Made by a program: the position numbers and the translations under genes
Assembly: GCF_014652795.1 (NCBI RefSeq)
Contig: NZ_BMZM01000001.1
Coordinates: 186,001 to 250,000 of the forward strand
Source of the DNA: Kushneria pakistanensis
Lineage (GTDB): Bacteria; Pseudomonadota; Gammaproteobacteria; Pseudomonadales; Halomonadaceae
Reading direction: 5' to 3'
DNA length: 64,000 nt
Notes under the pieces: generated by a model
What the model was told of the DNA's origin: nothing
The model's input: the letters and a program-made list of their open reading frames with translations, nothing else
The model's database searches: none
In this document: piece by piece, positions 1-9,521 of the stretch
Position numbering within the stretch: position 1 is the first letter of the stretch
How the letters are laid out: every line of letters starts with the position of its first letter

Positions 1-360
1 ACAAAGTTCACAGCCGGTACATTCGGCTTCAATCACTGTATGCATCTGTTTGGCCGCGCCCAGAATGGCATCCACCGGGCAGGCCTTGATGCATTTGGTG
101 CAGCCGATGCACTCGGCTTCGCGAATCACGGCGGCCTTTGGCTGCTCGGCATCCACTTCCAGTGGCAGGACAGGGCGGTCGAGCAGCGTGGCAAGCGCAA
201 CGACCGTGTCATTGCCGCCCGGCGGACAGCGATTGATGGCTTCACCGGCCACAATGGCCTCGGCATAGGGACGACAGCCGGGGTGACCACACTTGCCACA
301 CTGGGTTTGCGGCAGCAGGTGATCGATCTCGGTGACGGTAATACTGGCAGATGCGCTCAT
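1..360 (-). CDS. rnfB: RnfB/RsxB-type ferredoxin, soluble form (partial)
   Basis: This is the N-terminal 120 residues of an iron-sulfur protein of the Rnf/Rsx electron-transport family; the rest lies beyond the left edge. An RnfB-type four-cysteine cluster is visible (CGKCGHPGC, then NRCPPGG), followed by a bacterial ferredoxin motif ([16 protein letters not shown]) and the start of a second one (CTGCELC). The first ATG is at 360, and the protein enters the four-cysteine domain within 20 residues. It therefore lacks the N-terminal membrane helix of E. coli RsxB. Soluble copies of this kind are known next to metG in pseudomonads, and metG lies downstream here. No strong ribosome site is visible before the ATG. 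It may act as an electron carrier for the membrane Rnf complex or for another partner. Confidence 0.85.
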   Translation of the reverse strand, partial: MSASASITVTEIDHLLPQTQCGKCGHPGCRPYAEAIVAGEAINRCPPGGNDTVVALATLLDRPVLPLEVDAEQPKAAVIREAECIGCTKCIKACPVDAILGAAKQMHTVIEAECTGCELC

Positions 361-407
361 GCAGGTGGTCGACGGGCCCGGAAGTGATGATCGTTGAAAG
401 TACGGCG

Positions 408-437
408 ATTATACGCGCAATGATCCACCGCTTCGAA
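408..437 (-). promoter_or_regulatory. Sigma-70 promoter candidate for rnfB
   Basis: Read on the minus strand there is a perfect -10 hexamer TATAAT (408-413). Eighteen bases upstream is TTCGAA (432-437), a weak match to the -35 consensus. It sits about 50 bases before the rnfB ATG. The -10 is convincing and the -35 is not. Confidence 0.5.
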
Positions 438-475
438 TCCGAGCCCAGGCATGGGGCGGCATGAATGTTTGCGGG

Positions 476-2065
476 TCAGGAAATGCTGGGCTGGTAGTAG
501 GGGTCCCGGACGCGGGCACCCACCTGGTTACGCCCGGCCTGCTTGGCGCGGTAGAGGCTTTCATCGGCCAGGCGCATCAACTCGGCCGGCTGACAGGGTG
601 CATCCGGCAGACTGATGGCCATGCCTGCGCTGATCGTCACATGTGCAGCCACTGCCGAGTGTTCATGCTGCAGCGACAGCGCTGCGACGGCCAGACGCAG
701 CTGCTCGGCAATGCGCCAGGTACGTTTTCGCGTCACGTTCGCCAGCACAACAATGAACTCTTCACCGCCGGCGCGCGCCACGATCCCCTGATCATCCACG
801 ACGCGATCAAGAATGCGGGCGACCCGTGCCAGGCAATGATCACCTTCCGGGTGGCCGTAGTGATCGTTGTAGGCCTTGAAATAGTCGATGTCGATAATGA
901 TCAGCCCGACAGCATGATGGTTCTCGTGGGCCTGGGTCAGTGCCTGTACCAGGTAGTCATCCAGATAGCGCCGGTTGAAAAGCCCGGTCAGGTGATCGCG
1001 CTGGCTCAACTGCTCCAGCGAGTCGGTACGTGCCTTTTGATGCATCAAAAGATGCTGGAATTCGCGCGCCAGACTGCCGATCTCGTCACGCCGGGCGATA
1101 AGGCTGACCGGTAGAACCTCCGAGAAATGGTCTTCCCGGCGCTGTTCACGCGTAAAACGGGCAAGCCTGCGGGTCGGCGCCAGAATGATGATTTCCAGAA
1201 GCCCCAGAATGACCACGATCACGGTCAGCAGCACGCCGATGGTCCAGAGCATGGCGAAATTGAACGAGGCTGTATTGGCGACATAATCCCGCCGTGGCAG
1301 CGTGGCCTGCAGCGAGAGCTTGTTATCACCGGGCGCCGCATCGAGCCATCGAATCGCCAGCAGCTGGTCATCGCTGATGCGAATAATGGGCGGCGGCTTG
1401 ATGATCAGATCCGGATGCAAGATGGGTTCGATGGAGATATCGACCCCGGTTTGATCGCGAATGGCGTCAAACCAGTCACGATCCATGGCGCGTACCACGG
1501 CCAGCCAGCCCAGCGGGGAAGCATCACCACGTTCGGTCGGCACAATGGGGCTGGTGGCGATCATGGCAGGGGCTGGCACGCTTAGAAGCCATTTATCCAG
1601 CTCAGGCCGCTGGTGGCGAACGTGCTCCTGCACCACGCCGAAAATCGGTGCCATCCAGCGACAGCTGTCGGCCGCCGAGCGGCAGGTACTGTATTGATCC
1701 GTGCCACGGTCGTAACCGGCGATCCAGACCGGTGTGCCGTCCATGCGCATGAAGATCATCATCAGATGATTCATGTCTTCAAACATTTCCTGGCTGAAGT
1801 TCTTCTCGGCAAACGCCGGTGCCTTGCCCTGCATGAAGTCGTAGGCATCATCCCAGCTGGCCCAGTCACGAGCCTCGGCCCCCAGACTGTCCAGATCGTT
1901 TTGCCAGGCGCTCTCTACCCGCCCCATTTCCTTGGCCACGTAGTCATCTTCACTTTCCAGCAGATTGGGATAGACCAGAAAGTGCGCAATGCTCCACAGC
2001 GCCAGCAGGGCGAGAACCGCCACCAGCACCAGAGAAAGCAAAAAGCGAAACCGTAGTGAATGCAT
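476..2065 (-). CDS. Membrane diguanylate cyclase, CHASE4-GGDEF
   Basis: A 529-residue inner-membrane protein predicted to make cyclic-di-GMP. Helix 1 (about residues 7-30) is followed by a periplasmic CHASE4-type sensor (about 35-265, with the typical WASWDDAYDF stretch), helix 2 (about 269-297), a HAMP-like linker and a GGDEF domain (about 355-520). The active-site motif is GGEEF at 433-437. The product-inhibition I-site (RxxD five residues before the motif) is not in register: the only RVVD is three residues too far upstream, so feedback inhibition may be absent. The sensor carries C128 and C135 in a CX6C-x-W arrangement shared with the paralogue at 27724-29328. The gene stands alone, separated from metG by a terminator. 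Its ribosome site is weak. Confidence 0.88.
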   Translation of the reverse strand: MHSLRFRFLLSLVLVAVLALLALWSIAHFLVYPNLLESEDDYVAKEMGRVESAWQNDLDSLGAEARDWASWDDAYDFMQGKAPAFAEKNFSQEMFEDMNHLMMIFMRMDGTPVWIAGYDRGTDQYSTCRSAADSCRWMAPIFGVVQEHVRHQRPELDKWLLSVPAPAMIATSPIVPTERGDASPLGWLAVVRAMDRDWFDAIRDQTGVDISIEPILHPDLIIKPPPIIRISDDQLLAIRWLDAAPGDNKLSLQATLPRRDYVANTASFNFAMLWTIGVLLTVIVVILGLLEIIILAPTRRLARFTREQRREDHFSEVLPVSLIARRDEIGSLAREFQHLLMHQKARTDSLEQLSQRDHLTGLFNRRYLDDYLVQALTQAHENHHAVGLIIIDIDYFKAYNDHYGHPEGDHCLARVARILDRVVDDQGIVARAGGEEFIVVLANVTRKRTWRIAEQLRLAVAALSLQHEHSAVAAHVTISAGMAISLPDAPCQPAELMRLADESLYRAKQAGRNQVGARVRDPYYQPSIS

Positions 2066-2181
2066 GCCGTTGGGTATCCGTGACGATTTGACATCACCCG
2101 GGAAGTTGGTGGGCGCACTGTCAGCGTATGGGTATATCGGCGCGTCTCATGGTTTATGAAGATGTGGTGGCAGCAGGGCGT

Positions 2182-2215
2182 AAAAAAGACGCCAGCGTCA
2201 TTAACGCTGGCGTCT
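2182..2215 (-). terminator. Rho-independent terminator of metG
   Basis: A perfect 12-bp stem (2187-2198 with 2204-2215) with a 5-base loop is followed on the minus strand by six T residues (2182-2187). It lies 22 bases after the metG stop and isolates metG from the cyclase gene downstream. Confidence 0.9.
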
Positions 2216-2237
2216 GATACGAGGGGCGCGTTTGTGA

Positions 2238-4337
2238 TCAGCTCACGCGTTGACCCGGCTTCGCGCCACTGTCAGGCGAGAGCAGATAGATGCCGTCGTC
2301 ATCCCCGGCGGCGAGCACCATGCCTTCCGACAGGCCAAAGCGCATCTTGCGCGGCGCCAGGTTGGCAATCATCACGGTCAGCCGGCCCTCGAGCGCCTCG
2401 GGGGCGTACTGCGAGCGAATGCCGGAAAAGACGGTGCGCGTCTCGCTGCCGATATCGAGCGTCAGTTTCAAAAGCTTTTTGGCGCCCTCAACGTACTCGG
2501 CCTGTGTGATGCGGGCGATGCGCAGATCGACCTTCGCGAAATCATCGATGTTGATTTCCGGTGCGATGGGCTCGATAGCAGCAGCCGGGGCTTCAGCTGT
2601 GCCGGCACCCGGTGCGGCGGTGGCGTCACCCTGAGCGGCCTTTGCGTCGTCCTTGAGCTTTTTCTCCACCGCGAGATCCTCCTTTGAGGCCTCGATCATC
2701 TGATCGATTTTGTCGCTCTCCACGCGGGTCATCAGCGGTTTGAACTTCTCGATGGGATGATCAAGCAGCACGGTGGTGCGGCTGGCCCAGTTCAGCGTCT
2801 CAAGGTTGAGGAAGGTGCGGGCGCCTTCGGCCAGGGTCGGCACGATCGGTGCGAGATAGACCAACAGCTGGCGGAAGAGGTTGATGCCCACCGAGCAGAT
2901 ATCCAGCACCTCCTGCTCGCGGCCTTCTTCCTTCGCCAGCGCCCAGGGCGCCTTCTCGGCGATGTAGGCGTTGGCGTCATCGGCCAGCGCCATGATGCGA
3001 CGCACCGCGCGGGCGAATTCACGCGCTTCGAAATCGGCCGCGATCGCTTCGCCTTCATCGATAAAGCGCTGCACCAGTTCGGGCTCGGCGCAGGTCGCGG
3101 ACAGGCGCCCGCCGGATTTTTTCACAAAGCCGGCGCAGCGGCTGGCGATGTTGACCACCTTGCCGACCAGGTCCGAATTGACGCGAGCGGCGAAGTCCTC
3201 GAGGTTGAGATCCAGATCATCGACGCCGGCGGTCAGCTTGGCGGCGAAGTAGTAGCGCAGGTACTCGGGATTTAAAAACTGCTCATAGGTTTCGGCCTTG
3301 ATGAAGGTGCCGCGGGACTTTGACATCTTGGCGCCGTTGACGGTCACGAAGCCGTGACAGTTGACCCCGGTGGGCGTGCGAAGGCCTGCGCCTTCGAGCA
3401 TCGCCGGCCAGAACAGTGCGTGGAAATAGACGATATCCTTGCCGATGAAGTGATAGAGCTCGGCGGTGCTGTCCTTTTTCCAGTACTGGTCAAAGTCGAT
3501 GCCTTCGCGCTCGCAGAGCTGCTGAAAGCTCGCCATGTAGCCGATCGGCGCATCGACCCAGACATAGAAATACTTGCCCGGCGCATCGGGAATCTCAAAG
3601 CCGAAGTAGGGAGCGTCGCGGGAGATGTCCCAGTCGTTGAGCCCGGCCTCGAACCACTCCTGCAGCTTGTTGGAGATCTGCGGCTGCAGGCGTTCCGAGC
3701 GCGTCCACTCTTTCAAAAACGGCTCGAACTTGGGCAGCTCGAAGAAGTAATGGGTCGAGCTTTTGACCACCGGCGTGGCGCCGGAGACCGCCGAGACCGG
3801 ATTGAGCAGCTCGGCCGGCGTATAGGTCGCGCCGCACGCCTCACAGTTGTCACCGTACTGATCATCGGTGTGGCACTTGGGGCAGGTGCCCTTGACGAAG
3901 CGGTCGGCCAGGAACATGCCGCGCTCGGGATCATACATCTGCTCGACGTCACGGGTGGCGATAAAGCCGCCGTCGCGCAGGGCGCGATAGATATTCTCGC
4001 TGTGGACGCGGTTCTCTTCCGAGTGGGTCGAATAGTAGTTGTCAAAGGCCACGCCAAAGCGGGCGAAATCGGCCTGATGCTCGGCGTTGACCCGGTCGAT
4101 CAGCTGCTGGGAGGTAATCCCTTCCTGCTCGGCGCGTAGCATGATGGCGGTGCCGTGGGCGTCATCGGCACAGACGTAGTGACACTCATGGCCGCGGCTT
4201 TTCTGAAAGCGCACCCAGATATCGGTCTGGATGTATTCCAGCAGGTGTCCCAGATGGATCGAGCCGTTGGCATAGGGCAGGGCACTGGTGACCAGAATCT
4301 GGCGCGAGGCGTTGTCTGACGTGGTAGGGGTCGACAT
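2238..4337 (-). CDS. metG: Methionyl-tRNA synthetase
   Basis: Charges initiator and elongator tRNA(Met) with methionine in the cytoplasm. The 699-residue protein has the class I signature HLGH (28-31), a CPKC...CEAC zinc knuckle in the connective peptide, the KMSKS loop, and a C-terminal Trbp111/EMAP-type tRNA-binding domain (about the last 105 residues) that promotes dimerisation. An Ala/Pro-rich linker precedes that last domain. The frame continues 30 codons upstream to 4427, but the family N-terminus and a GGGAAG element support the ATG at 4337. A TACAAT -10-like element lies on the minus strand at 4418-4423. Transcription ends at the strong hairpin downstream. Confidence 0.97.
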   Translation of the reverse strand: MSTPTTSDNASRQILVTSALPYANGSIHLGHLLEYIQTDIWVRFQKSRGHECHYVCADDAHGTAIMLRAEQEGITSQQLIDRVNAEHQADFARFGVAFDNYYSTHSEENRVHSENIYRALRDGGFIATRDVEQMYDPERGMFLADRFVKGTCPKCHTDDQYGDNCEACGATYTPAELLNPVSAVSGATPVVKSSTHYFFELPKFEPFLKEWTRSERLQPQISNKLQEWFEAGLNDWDISRDAPYFGFEIPDAPGKYFYVWVDAPIGYMASFQQLCEREGIDFDQYWKKDSTAELYHFIGKDIVYFHALFWPAMLEGAGLRTPTGVNCHGFVTVNGAKMSKSRGTFIKAETYEQFLNPEYLRYYFAAKLTAGVDDLDLNLEDFAARVNSDLVGKVVNIASRCAGFVKKSGGRLSATCAEPELVQRFIDEGEAIAADFEAREFARAVRRIMALADDANAYIAEKAPWALAKEEGREQEVLDICSVGINLFRQLLVYLAPIVPTLAEGARTFLNLETLNWASRTTVLLDHPIEKFKPLMTRVESDKIDQMIEASKEDLAVEKKLKDDAKAAQGDATAAPGAGTAEAPAAAIEPIAPEINIDDFAKVDLRIARITQAEYVEGAKKLLKLTLDIGSETRTVFSGIRSQYAPEALEGRLTVMIANLAPRKMRFGLSEGMVLAAGDDDGIYLLSPDSGAKPGQRVS

Positions 4338-4511
4338 GAAAAAGCACTTCCCGTGACAAGACCCGAGGCCGGACCACGCAGGGCCGGGCGGGGCGAAGAG
4401 GGTGAAATCGGTGGCCGATTGTAGCATTGATCATGTCGAATTCGCGCCAGGTGGTGACGCCCGCCGTTGGTACTGTCACGATGCGTGGACATCACAAACA
4501 GGTACTGGCAC

Positions 4512-4910
4512 ATGTCCAAGACCCGCTGGCAGCGTATTGGCCTGGCCATTGTCTTTGGCTGGTTTTTTCTCGGTGGCATCGCGCATTTTGCCTGGCCGGA
4601 GATCTTTGCCTCGATCATCCCGCCGGCGCTGCCGTTGAAAACGCCGGCGGTGCTCATTACCGGCGCGTTTGAACTGCTGGGCGCCATCGGCATCCTGTTG
4701 CCACGCTATCGCCGCGCTGCCGGCATCGGGCTGGTGGTGCTGGCGATCTGTGTGACGCCGGCCAATGTCTATATGTGGTGGCACGCCGAGCATTTCGCTC
4801 CGATTCCATCGTGGCTTTTACTGCTGCGCCTGCCGCTGCAGGTACTGCTGATCGCGTGCATCATCTGGACCACACAGCCGGTGGGGTCGCGACGTGGCAG
4901 GTCATCATGA
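4512..4910 (+). CDS. DoxX-like small membrane protein
   Basis: A 132-residue protein with four predicted membrane helices (about 10-28, 42-62, 68-88 and 102-125) and few polar loops. The pattern GGIAHFAWPEIF and the spacing of helices resemble the DoxX/DoxD-like family of small quinone-linked or uncharacterised membrane proteins. The ATG at 4512 is preferred to an in-frame ATG at 4467 because it gives the family-like N-terminus directly before helix 1. The gene is divergent from metG and followed by a cysteine-cluster gene on the same strand. The exact function is unknown. Confidence 0.7.
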   Translation: MSKTRWQRIGLAIVFGWFFLGGIAHFAWPEIFASIIPPALPLKTPAVLITGAFELLGAIGILLPRYRRAAGIGLVVLAICVTPANVYMWWHAEHFAPIPSWLLLLRLPLQVLLIACIIWTTQPVGSRRGRSS

Positions 4911-4977
4911 ATGCGTCCGTTTCCCGAGCCCGGGGTGTGTACAATGGCCGACCCACAATGATCGATGGCCCTGTCTC

Positions 4978-5304
4978 ATGTCCGGTGATATCCACCTTGA
5001 AAAGATCGAGACGCCACAGGGCGTCAGCTGCTTCAACTGCGAGGCGTGCTGCTGTCGCCTGCTGGTGATGCTTGACGATGACGATCTGGCCCGCGGTGTG
5101 CCTCATGGTCTGCTCGATGAAGACGAGTGGGGCGGTGTGGTGATGCGTCAGGATGAAGAGGGCTGGTGTGCGGCGGTGGATCGCAACACCATGCTGTGCA
5201 GCATTCATCCCCGCCGCCCGCAGGTCTGCCGCGACTTCGATGAAGGCAGCTTTGAATGTCGTGAAGAGCGCGCGCTTTACGGTCTTGTCGACCAGGCCCC
5301 TTGA
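4978..5304 (+). CDS. YkgJ-family cysteine-cluster protein
   Basis: A 108-residue cytoplasmic protein with the CxxCxxCC signature of the YkgJ/UPF0153 family (CFNCEACCCRL near residue 20). Further cysteines follow (WCAA, LCSIHPRRPQVCRDF, FEC). The family is thought to bind an iron-sulfur cluster or zinc, and its role is not established. The middle is strongly acidic (DDDDL, DEDEW). The ATG at 4978 leaves the conserved N-terminus intact. A TACAAT element at 4940-4945 could be its -10. Confidence 0.8.
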   Translation: MSGDIHLEKIETPQGVSCFNCEACCCRLLVMLDDDDLARGVPHGLLDEDEWGGVVMRQDEEGWCAAVDRNTMLCSIHPRRPQVCRDFDEGSFECREERALYGLVDQAP

Positions 5305-5373
5305 ACTGATGTCAGCGCCCGGTGATGGGCACTGACAGGCAGCGTTTTCCCATTTCTTCCTGACAGGTATTTC

Positions 5374-6048
5374 ATGGCCAAGCTGTGTGAGATTGATACC
5401 GCCGATATTCCCGGCGGGGGCGGTCAGCTGCGGCTTTTGCAGCGCAACGACGAATTCTCGATTCGTATCGCCGGCAAGCCCGGCGAGCTGATGAACACGC
5501 GACTGCACGGCTCCGAGGACGCGTTGGCCGAGCTGGCCTGTGCGCGGGTGTGCGAGCGTCCCGAAGTGCGCGTGCTGGTGGGCGGGCTGGGGATGGGCTT
5601 CACCCTGGCCGCGGCGCTGGCAAGCCTGGGGGCCGAGTCCGAGGTGGTGGTTGCCGAACTGGTGCCAGGCGTTGTGGAATGGAATCGTGGTCCGCTTGGG
5701 GCGGCGGCCGGCTATCCGATTCGTGACCCGCGCTGTGAAATCATCGTCGATGATGTGGTGGCCGTGCTGGCACGCAGTGAGGGCGCCTTTGACGCCATCA
5801 TGCTGGATGTGGACAACGGCCCCGAGGGTCTGACCAAGCGCGATAATGACCGTCTCTACAGTGCTCGCGGGCTGGAAAGCATTCAGCGCGCGCTGCGACC
5901 GGATGGCGTGCTGGCAGTCTGGTCGGCGGGCATGGATCCGGGCTTCAGCGAGCGGCTCAAGCGCGCCGGGCTTTGTGTCGAGGAGCACATGGTACGTGCC
6001 CATCGCCCGGGCAAGGGGGCGCGTCATACCATCTGGCTGGCGTGGTAA
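5374..6048 (+). CDS. Spermidine-synthase-like protein
   Basis: A 224-residue Rossmann-fold protein resembling polyamine aminopropyltransferases and class I methyltransferases. The nucleotide/SAM loop is VLVGGLGMGFTLAAAL (about residues 66-81). The second acidic position follows (VVVAELVPGVVEW), then the late motif DVDNGPEGLT. It is shorter than SpeE (about 290 residues) and lacks the N-terminal beta domain, so authentic spermidine synthesis is doubtful. Such short SpeE-like proteins are usually annotated as spermidine synthase without evidence. A CAGGT element precedes the ATG. It may be cotranscribed with the YkgJ gene 69 bases upstream. Confidence 0.75.
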   Translation: MAKLCEIDTADIPGGGGQLRLLQRNDEFSIRIAGKPGELMNTRLHGSEDALAELACARVCERPEVRVLVGGLGMGFTLAAALASLGAESEVVVAELVPGVVEWNRGPLGAAAGYPIRDPRCEIIVDDVVAVLARSEGAFDAIMLDVDNGPEGLTKRDNDRLYSARGLESIQRALRPDGVLAVWSAGMDPGFSERLKRAGLCVEEHMVRAHRPGKGARHTIWLAW

Positions 6049-6217
6049 CCCATGACCGGGGAATGAAGGCTGTCATCCGGCGGGGATGAGATCGTTGACG
6101 CATCGTGGCCTGGCTCACTGCCACGCTCTGAACTAATCTGATGCCAACGCAGGAACGCGTTAACGGTCGGCCTCCATACGGGGCGGCCTGCATTCATAAC
6201 GAAGCAAGGGGCAAGAC

Positions 6218-6292
6218 ATGCGCAATATCATTTATATCATCGGTCTGGTGGTCGTGGTGCTTTTCGTTCTTTCCTTCCTGGGACTGCGTTAA
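6218..6292 (+). CDS. Hydrophobic 24-residue membrane peptide
   Basis: A short reading frame encodes MRNIIYIIGLVVVVLFVLSF followed by LGLR and a TAA stop. Almost the whole peptide is one membrane helix with a positive residue at each end. A good ribosome site (AAGGGGC, six to eight bases before the ATG) and a strong terminator 40 bases after the stop mark it as a real gene. I do not recognise a characterised family. Single-helix peptides of this kind often sit beside membrane complexes or respond to envelope stress; that is an analogy only. Confidence 0.65.
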   Translation: MRNIIYIIGLVVVVLFVLSFLGLR

Positions 6293-6330
6293 ACGTCTAT
6301 CGACGGACCCTTGCAGGCCGGCGATGCTGC

Positions 6331-6375
6331 AAAAAAATGCCCCGGGGACAGTCACCCCCGGGGCATTCGTTTTTG
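6331..6375. terminator. Bidirectional rho-independent terminator
   Basis: A 12-bp perfect stem (6336-6347 with 6356-6367) and an 8-base loop are flanked by seven A residues on the left and five T residues on the right. It can stop transcription from both directions: the small peptide gene on the plus strand and the aldehyde dehydrogenase on the minus strand. Confidence 0.92.
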
Positions 6376-6437
6376 TCACATGCACAAGGCTGTATTCCCT
6401 TTCATGTCGGGTGACAGGCTGCCACCCGACAGGGCCC

Positions 6438-7817
6438 TTATGACTGCGCGATCATCAGTGACTTGGTGTTGACGAATTCAAGCATGCCATAGCCGCCGTG
6501 CTCGCGGCCGTAGCCACTTTCCTTCACGCCGCCAAAGGGCAGGTTGGGCTGGGCGATATAGTAGCCGTTGACGCAGACCATGCCGGTATCGAAGTGCTCG
6601 CGCGCCAGACGTACGGCGCGCTCTTCGTCCTCGGAGAAGATGCCGCCACCCAGGCCATAGACCGAATCGTTGGCAATGCGAAGGGCGTCTTCCTCGTCGC
6701 GGGCGCGGATCAGCGAGGCGACCGGGCCGAACAGCTCACCGTCATAGGCCTGCATGCCGGGCGTGACGTTTTCCAGCACCGTGGACGGGTAGAAAAAGCC
6801 ATCGACGTCCGGGATCTCGCCGCCGGTCAGGCACACAGCGCCCTTCTCAACGGACTCCTTCACCTGCTCATGGAGCTGATCACGCAGGTCCTTACGGGCC
6901 AGCGGGCCCAACTGGGTGTTCTCATCGGTGGGGTCACCGAATTCAACCTGCTTCATTTTCTCGACGAAAGCGTCACGGAACTGCTCATAGACGGCATCCA
7001 CCACCACGAAACGCTTGGCGGCGACACAGGTCTGGCCGTTGTTGGTGATGCGCCCGGTGACGCAGGTCTCGACCGCCTTGTCGATGTCGGCATCCTCGAG
7101 TACCAGGTAGGCGTCGTTGCTGCCCAGCTCCAGCACGGTCTTCTTGAGCTGTTCGCTGGCGGCTGCGGCCACCTTGCGACCGGTCGCGGCGCTGCCGGTA
7201 AAGGTCACACCGCGCACCAAACGGTGCTCGGTCACCTGTGAGGCCTGCTCATCGCGAATGTAGAGCACGTTGAAGACGTTCTCGGGCATGCCGGCTTCAC
7301 GGAAGATCTCTTCCAGCGCCTCGGCGCAGCCCCAGACGTTGGGCGCATGCTTGAGCAGCACGGTGTTGCCCGCCATCAGGTTGGCGATGGTGTAGCGCAC
7401 GACCTGATAGAAGGGAAAGTTCCACGGCTGAATGCCAAAGATGATGCCGATCGGCTGATGCGTGACCAGGGCACGACCGCCCGGCAGATCGCGCTCTTCT
7501 TCAGCCAGCACGCTGGCAGCGTTGTCGGCACTGTAGTCACAGATGCTCTTGCAAAGCTCAAGCTCGGGCGGTGCCTGGCTGATCGGCTTGCCCATTTCCT
7601 GAGTCATGAGGCTCGACAGGCGATCCTTGTGCTCGACCAGCAGTTCACCGACCCGGCGAACCAATGTGCCGCGCTCTTCAAGGGAGCGCTGCTTCCACTC
7701 GAGAAAGGCCTCATGCGTCTGCTCGATCTTTTGCTGCAGCTGTTCATCGGAGATGGTTTCGAACTCACGGATCGTCTGGCCGGTGGCCGGATTCACGGTT
7801 TTAATGGTGTTCGACAC
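6438..7817 (-). CDS. NAD(P)-dependent succinate-semialdehyde dehydrogenase, Sad/YneI type
   Basis: A 459-residue aldehyde dehydrogenase. Recognisable elements are the cofactor-site PWNFP, the KHAPNV stretch typical of E. coli Sad, the general base in LELGSND, the catalytic cysteine in [11 protein letters not shown], and the C-terminal [14 protein letters not shown]. Sad-type enzymes oxidise succinate semialdehyde to succinate at the end of GABA or putrescine breakdown. In this window the agmatinase-family gene and the doe genes also feed diamine or aspartate-semialdehyde metabolism, so the real substrate could be a related semialdehyde. The start is GTG at 7817, with a strong AGGAGG five bases upstream. 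No aminotransferase is adjacent. Confidence 0.88.
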   Translation of the reverse strand: MSNTIKTVNPATGQTIREFETISDEQLQQKIEQTHEAFLEWKQRSLEERGTLVRRVGELLVEHKDRLSSLMTQEMGKPISQAPPELELCKSICDYSADNAASVLAEEERDLPGGRALVTHQPIGIIFGIQPWNFPFYQVVRYTIANLMAGNTVLLKHAPNVWGCAEALEEIFREAGMPENVFNVLYIRDEQASQVTEHRLVRGVTFTGSAATGRKVAAAASEQLKKTVLELGSNDAYLVLEDADIDKAVETCVTGRITNNGQTCVAAKRFVVVDAVYEQFRDAFVEKMKQVEFGDPTDENTQLGPLARKDLRDQLHEQVKESVEKGAVCLTGGEIPDVDGFFYPSTVLENVTPGMQAYDGELFGPVASLIRARDEEDALRIANDSVYGLGGGIFSEDEERAVRLAREHFDTGMVCVNGYYIAQPNLPFGGVKESGYGREHGGYGMLEFVNTKSLMIAQS

Positions 7818-8009
7818 AATAACCTCCTCTGGTATGACAAAACGTCCCTCAGTGTAGAGCGCCTGCCGCGGTATTGCCGTAGTGAATACTGGCTGTCCCT
7901 TGCCTGATCCTCCAGCATCACCTTGAGCCCGGCGAGACAGACGTGCCTATACCTTGCCTATTGGCTGTGGCATAACGATGGGCATCAACCTATTGCAGGA
8001 GACAAGCAC

Positions 8010-8471
8010 ATGCTGGATACCATCAATACGTTCTTTGAGCGCATGACCGGCCGCGAGCCGAATGATCAGGACCAGGAATTGACGCTGGAGCTGGCCGTGG
8101 CCGCGCTGATGTGTGAGGTGATGCGTGCCGATGGCGAGATGAAGGCTATTGAGCATCAGACGCTGCGCGAGATGCTGCAACGTCGGTTCAGGCTTGATGA
8201 CACTGCCGTGGAAACGCTGGTCGACATGGCGCAACAGGAGGTCGAGGATGCGGTGGATCACTACCAGTTCGTGCGTCTGATCCGGGATGAATATGATTAT
8301 CCGCAACGGGTGGCATTGATCGGGCGGCTCTGGCGTGTGGCCTATGCCGATAGCGCGCTTGATCCGCTGGAAGAGGCGCGTGTGCGCAAGATTTCCGAAC
8401 TGTTGTACGTTGAGCATGCCGATTTCATCATGCAAAAGCTTGAGGTACAGCAGGCACTGGGCCTGGCGTAG
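8010..8471 (+). CDS. TerB-family protein
   Basis: A 153-residue, mostly helical cytoplasmic protein with two TerB-like halves. Each half has an acidic motif (VMRADGEMKAIE, then AYADSALDPLEE) of the kind that binds calcium or metals in TerB. The family is linked to tellurite resistance and stress, but stand-alone copies like this one are of unknown role; no terZABCDE genes are nearby. The ATG at 8010 has a clear AGGAGA ribosome site. The frame is open upstream to 7923 but without a ribosome site. Confidence 0.8.
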   Translation: MLDTINTFFERMTGREPNDQDQELTLELAVAALMCEVMRADGEMKAIEHQTLREMLQRRFRLDDTAVETLVDMAQQEVEDAVDHYQFVRLIRDEYDYPQRVALIGRLWRVAYADSALDPLEEARVRKISELLYVEHADFIMQKLEVQQALGLA

Positions 8472-8525
8472 TATCCTCACACCCCTGCCTTGCTTGTTCC
8501 CTGCCACTGATGATCAGGATGTTCC

Positions 8526-9515
8526 GTGTTTTCAACCTTATCCTTGCGCCTCGGGATGCTTCCCTGCGTGCTCATGATGGCGGCCGGCCTTGCAACACTG
8601 GTGTCTGCACAACCGGTGTCTGCACAGGACGATGTGCCCGATACTCGACAACTGCCGCCGCAGGCCTATAACGGTTATCTGGAGCAGCACACGGTGCCGC
8701 TGTGGGAGGGGGATGTGCCGAATGCGCAGGGAGAGGGCTTTCGTGATGTGCCCACCCTGACCATCTACCCACCCGGGCAGCAGCCCAATGGCACGGCCGT
8801 GATCATTGCGCCCGGCGGCGCCTATCAGGTGCTGTCCGACAATATCGAAGGGCGCCAGATTGCCAACTGGTTCAATACCCGGGGCGTGGTGGCGTTTGTG
8901 CTCAAGTATCGGCTGGGGCCGGATTATCCGATGCCGGTGCCGCTGGAAGATGCCCAGCGCGCGATGCGCTGGGTGCGTGCCCATGCCGAGGAGTTCAGCA
9001 TTGATCCGGACCGGGTCGGCATGGCCGGCTTCTCGGCCGGTGGACACCTGGCAGCGCTGGCCGGGACACGCTTTGATCAGGGGGAAGCAGACGCCGACGA
9101 TCCGGTCGAGCGCCAGCGCAGTCAGCCCGATTTTCTGGTGCTGGGCTATCCGGCGCTGGTGATGTTCAGCGACCCGAAAAGCCGCATCGATTATTGTCAG
9201 CTGATGGGGATCGATGAGTGCGATCAGGCGTGGCGGGATCGCTATCGCCCCGAGCGGCAGGTCAATCAGGACACGCCGCCGACCTTCATCTATCAGACCA
9301 CCAATGACGAACTGGTACCGCCGCAGGGCAGCGTCGATTTTTATACCGCGCTGGTCAACGCCCACGTGCCGGCCGAGATGCATCTTTTTGGCAACGGCCC
9401 GCACGGCTCGGGACTGGGCATGGGCGATGTGGCGCTGGACAGCTGGACCACGCTGCTGGATCAGTGGCTGCGCGGTCGCGGGCTTTATCAGCCCATGACG
9501 CCAAAGGATTCCTGA
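8526..9515 (+). CDS. Secreted alpha/beta-hydrolase, acetyl-xylan/feruloyl esterase-like
   Basis: A 329-residue hydrolase with a signal peptide (hydrophobic 10-28, cleavage near VSAQPVSAQ). The oxyanion-hole motif APGGAYQ, nucleophile elbow GFSAGG, acid-region TNDELVPP and terminal His in GPHGSG form a complete triad of the BD-FAE/pectin-acetylesterase-like group. Family members remove acetyl or aryl esters from polysaccharides. The substrate here is unknown and no other polysaccharide genes are adjacent. The start is taken as GTG at 8526 with AGGA seven bases upstream. It converges with the beta-lactamase-like gene only 6 bases away. Confidence 0.8.
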   Translation: MFSTLSLRLGMLPCVLMMAAGLATLVSAQPVSAQDDVPDTRQLPPQAYNGYLEQHTVPLWEGDVPNAQGEGFRDVPTLTIYPPGQQPNGTAVIIAPGGAYQVLSDNIEGRQIANWFNTRGVVAFVLKYRLGPDYPMPVPLEDAQRAMRWVRAHAEEFSIDPDRVGMAGFSAGGHLAALAGTRFDQGEADADDPVERQRSQPDFLVLGYPALVMFSDPKSRIDYCQLMGIDECDQAWRDRYRPERQVNQDTPPTFIYQTTNDELVPPQGSVDFYTALVNAHVPAEMHLFGNGPHGSGLGMGDVALDSWTTLLDQWLRGRGLYQPMTPKDS

Positions 9516-9521
9516 GCCCGA

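Noticed and set aside
4861-6027. Long minus-strand ORF (388 codons) opposite the YkgJ and SpeE-like genes
   Set aside because: It has typical shadow composition (His, Ala, Arg, Gln rich) and no domain, while both plus-strand genes have clear family motifs and ribosome sites.
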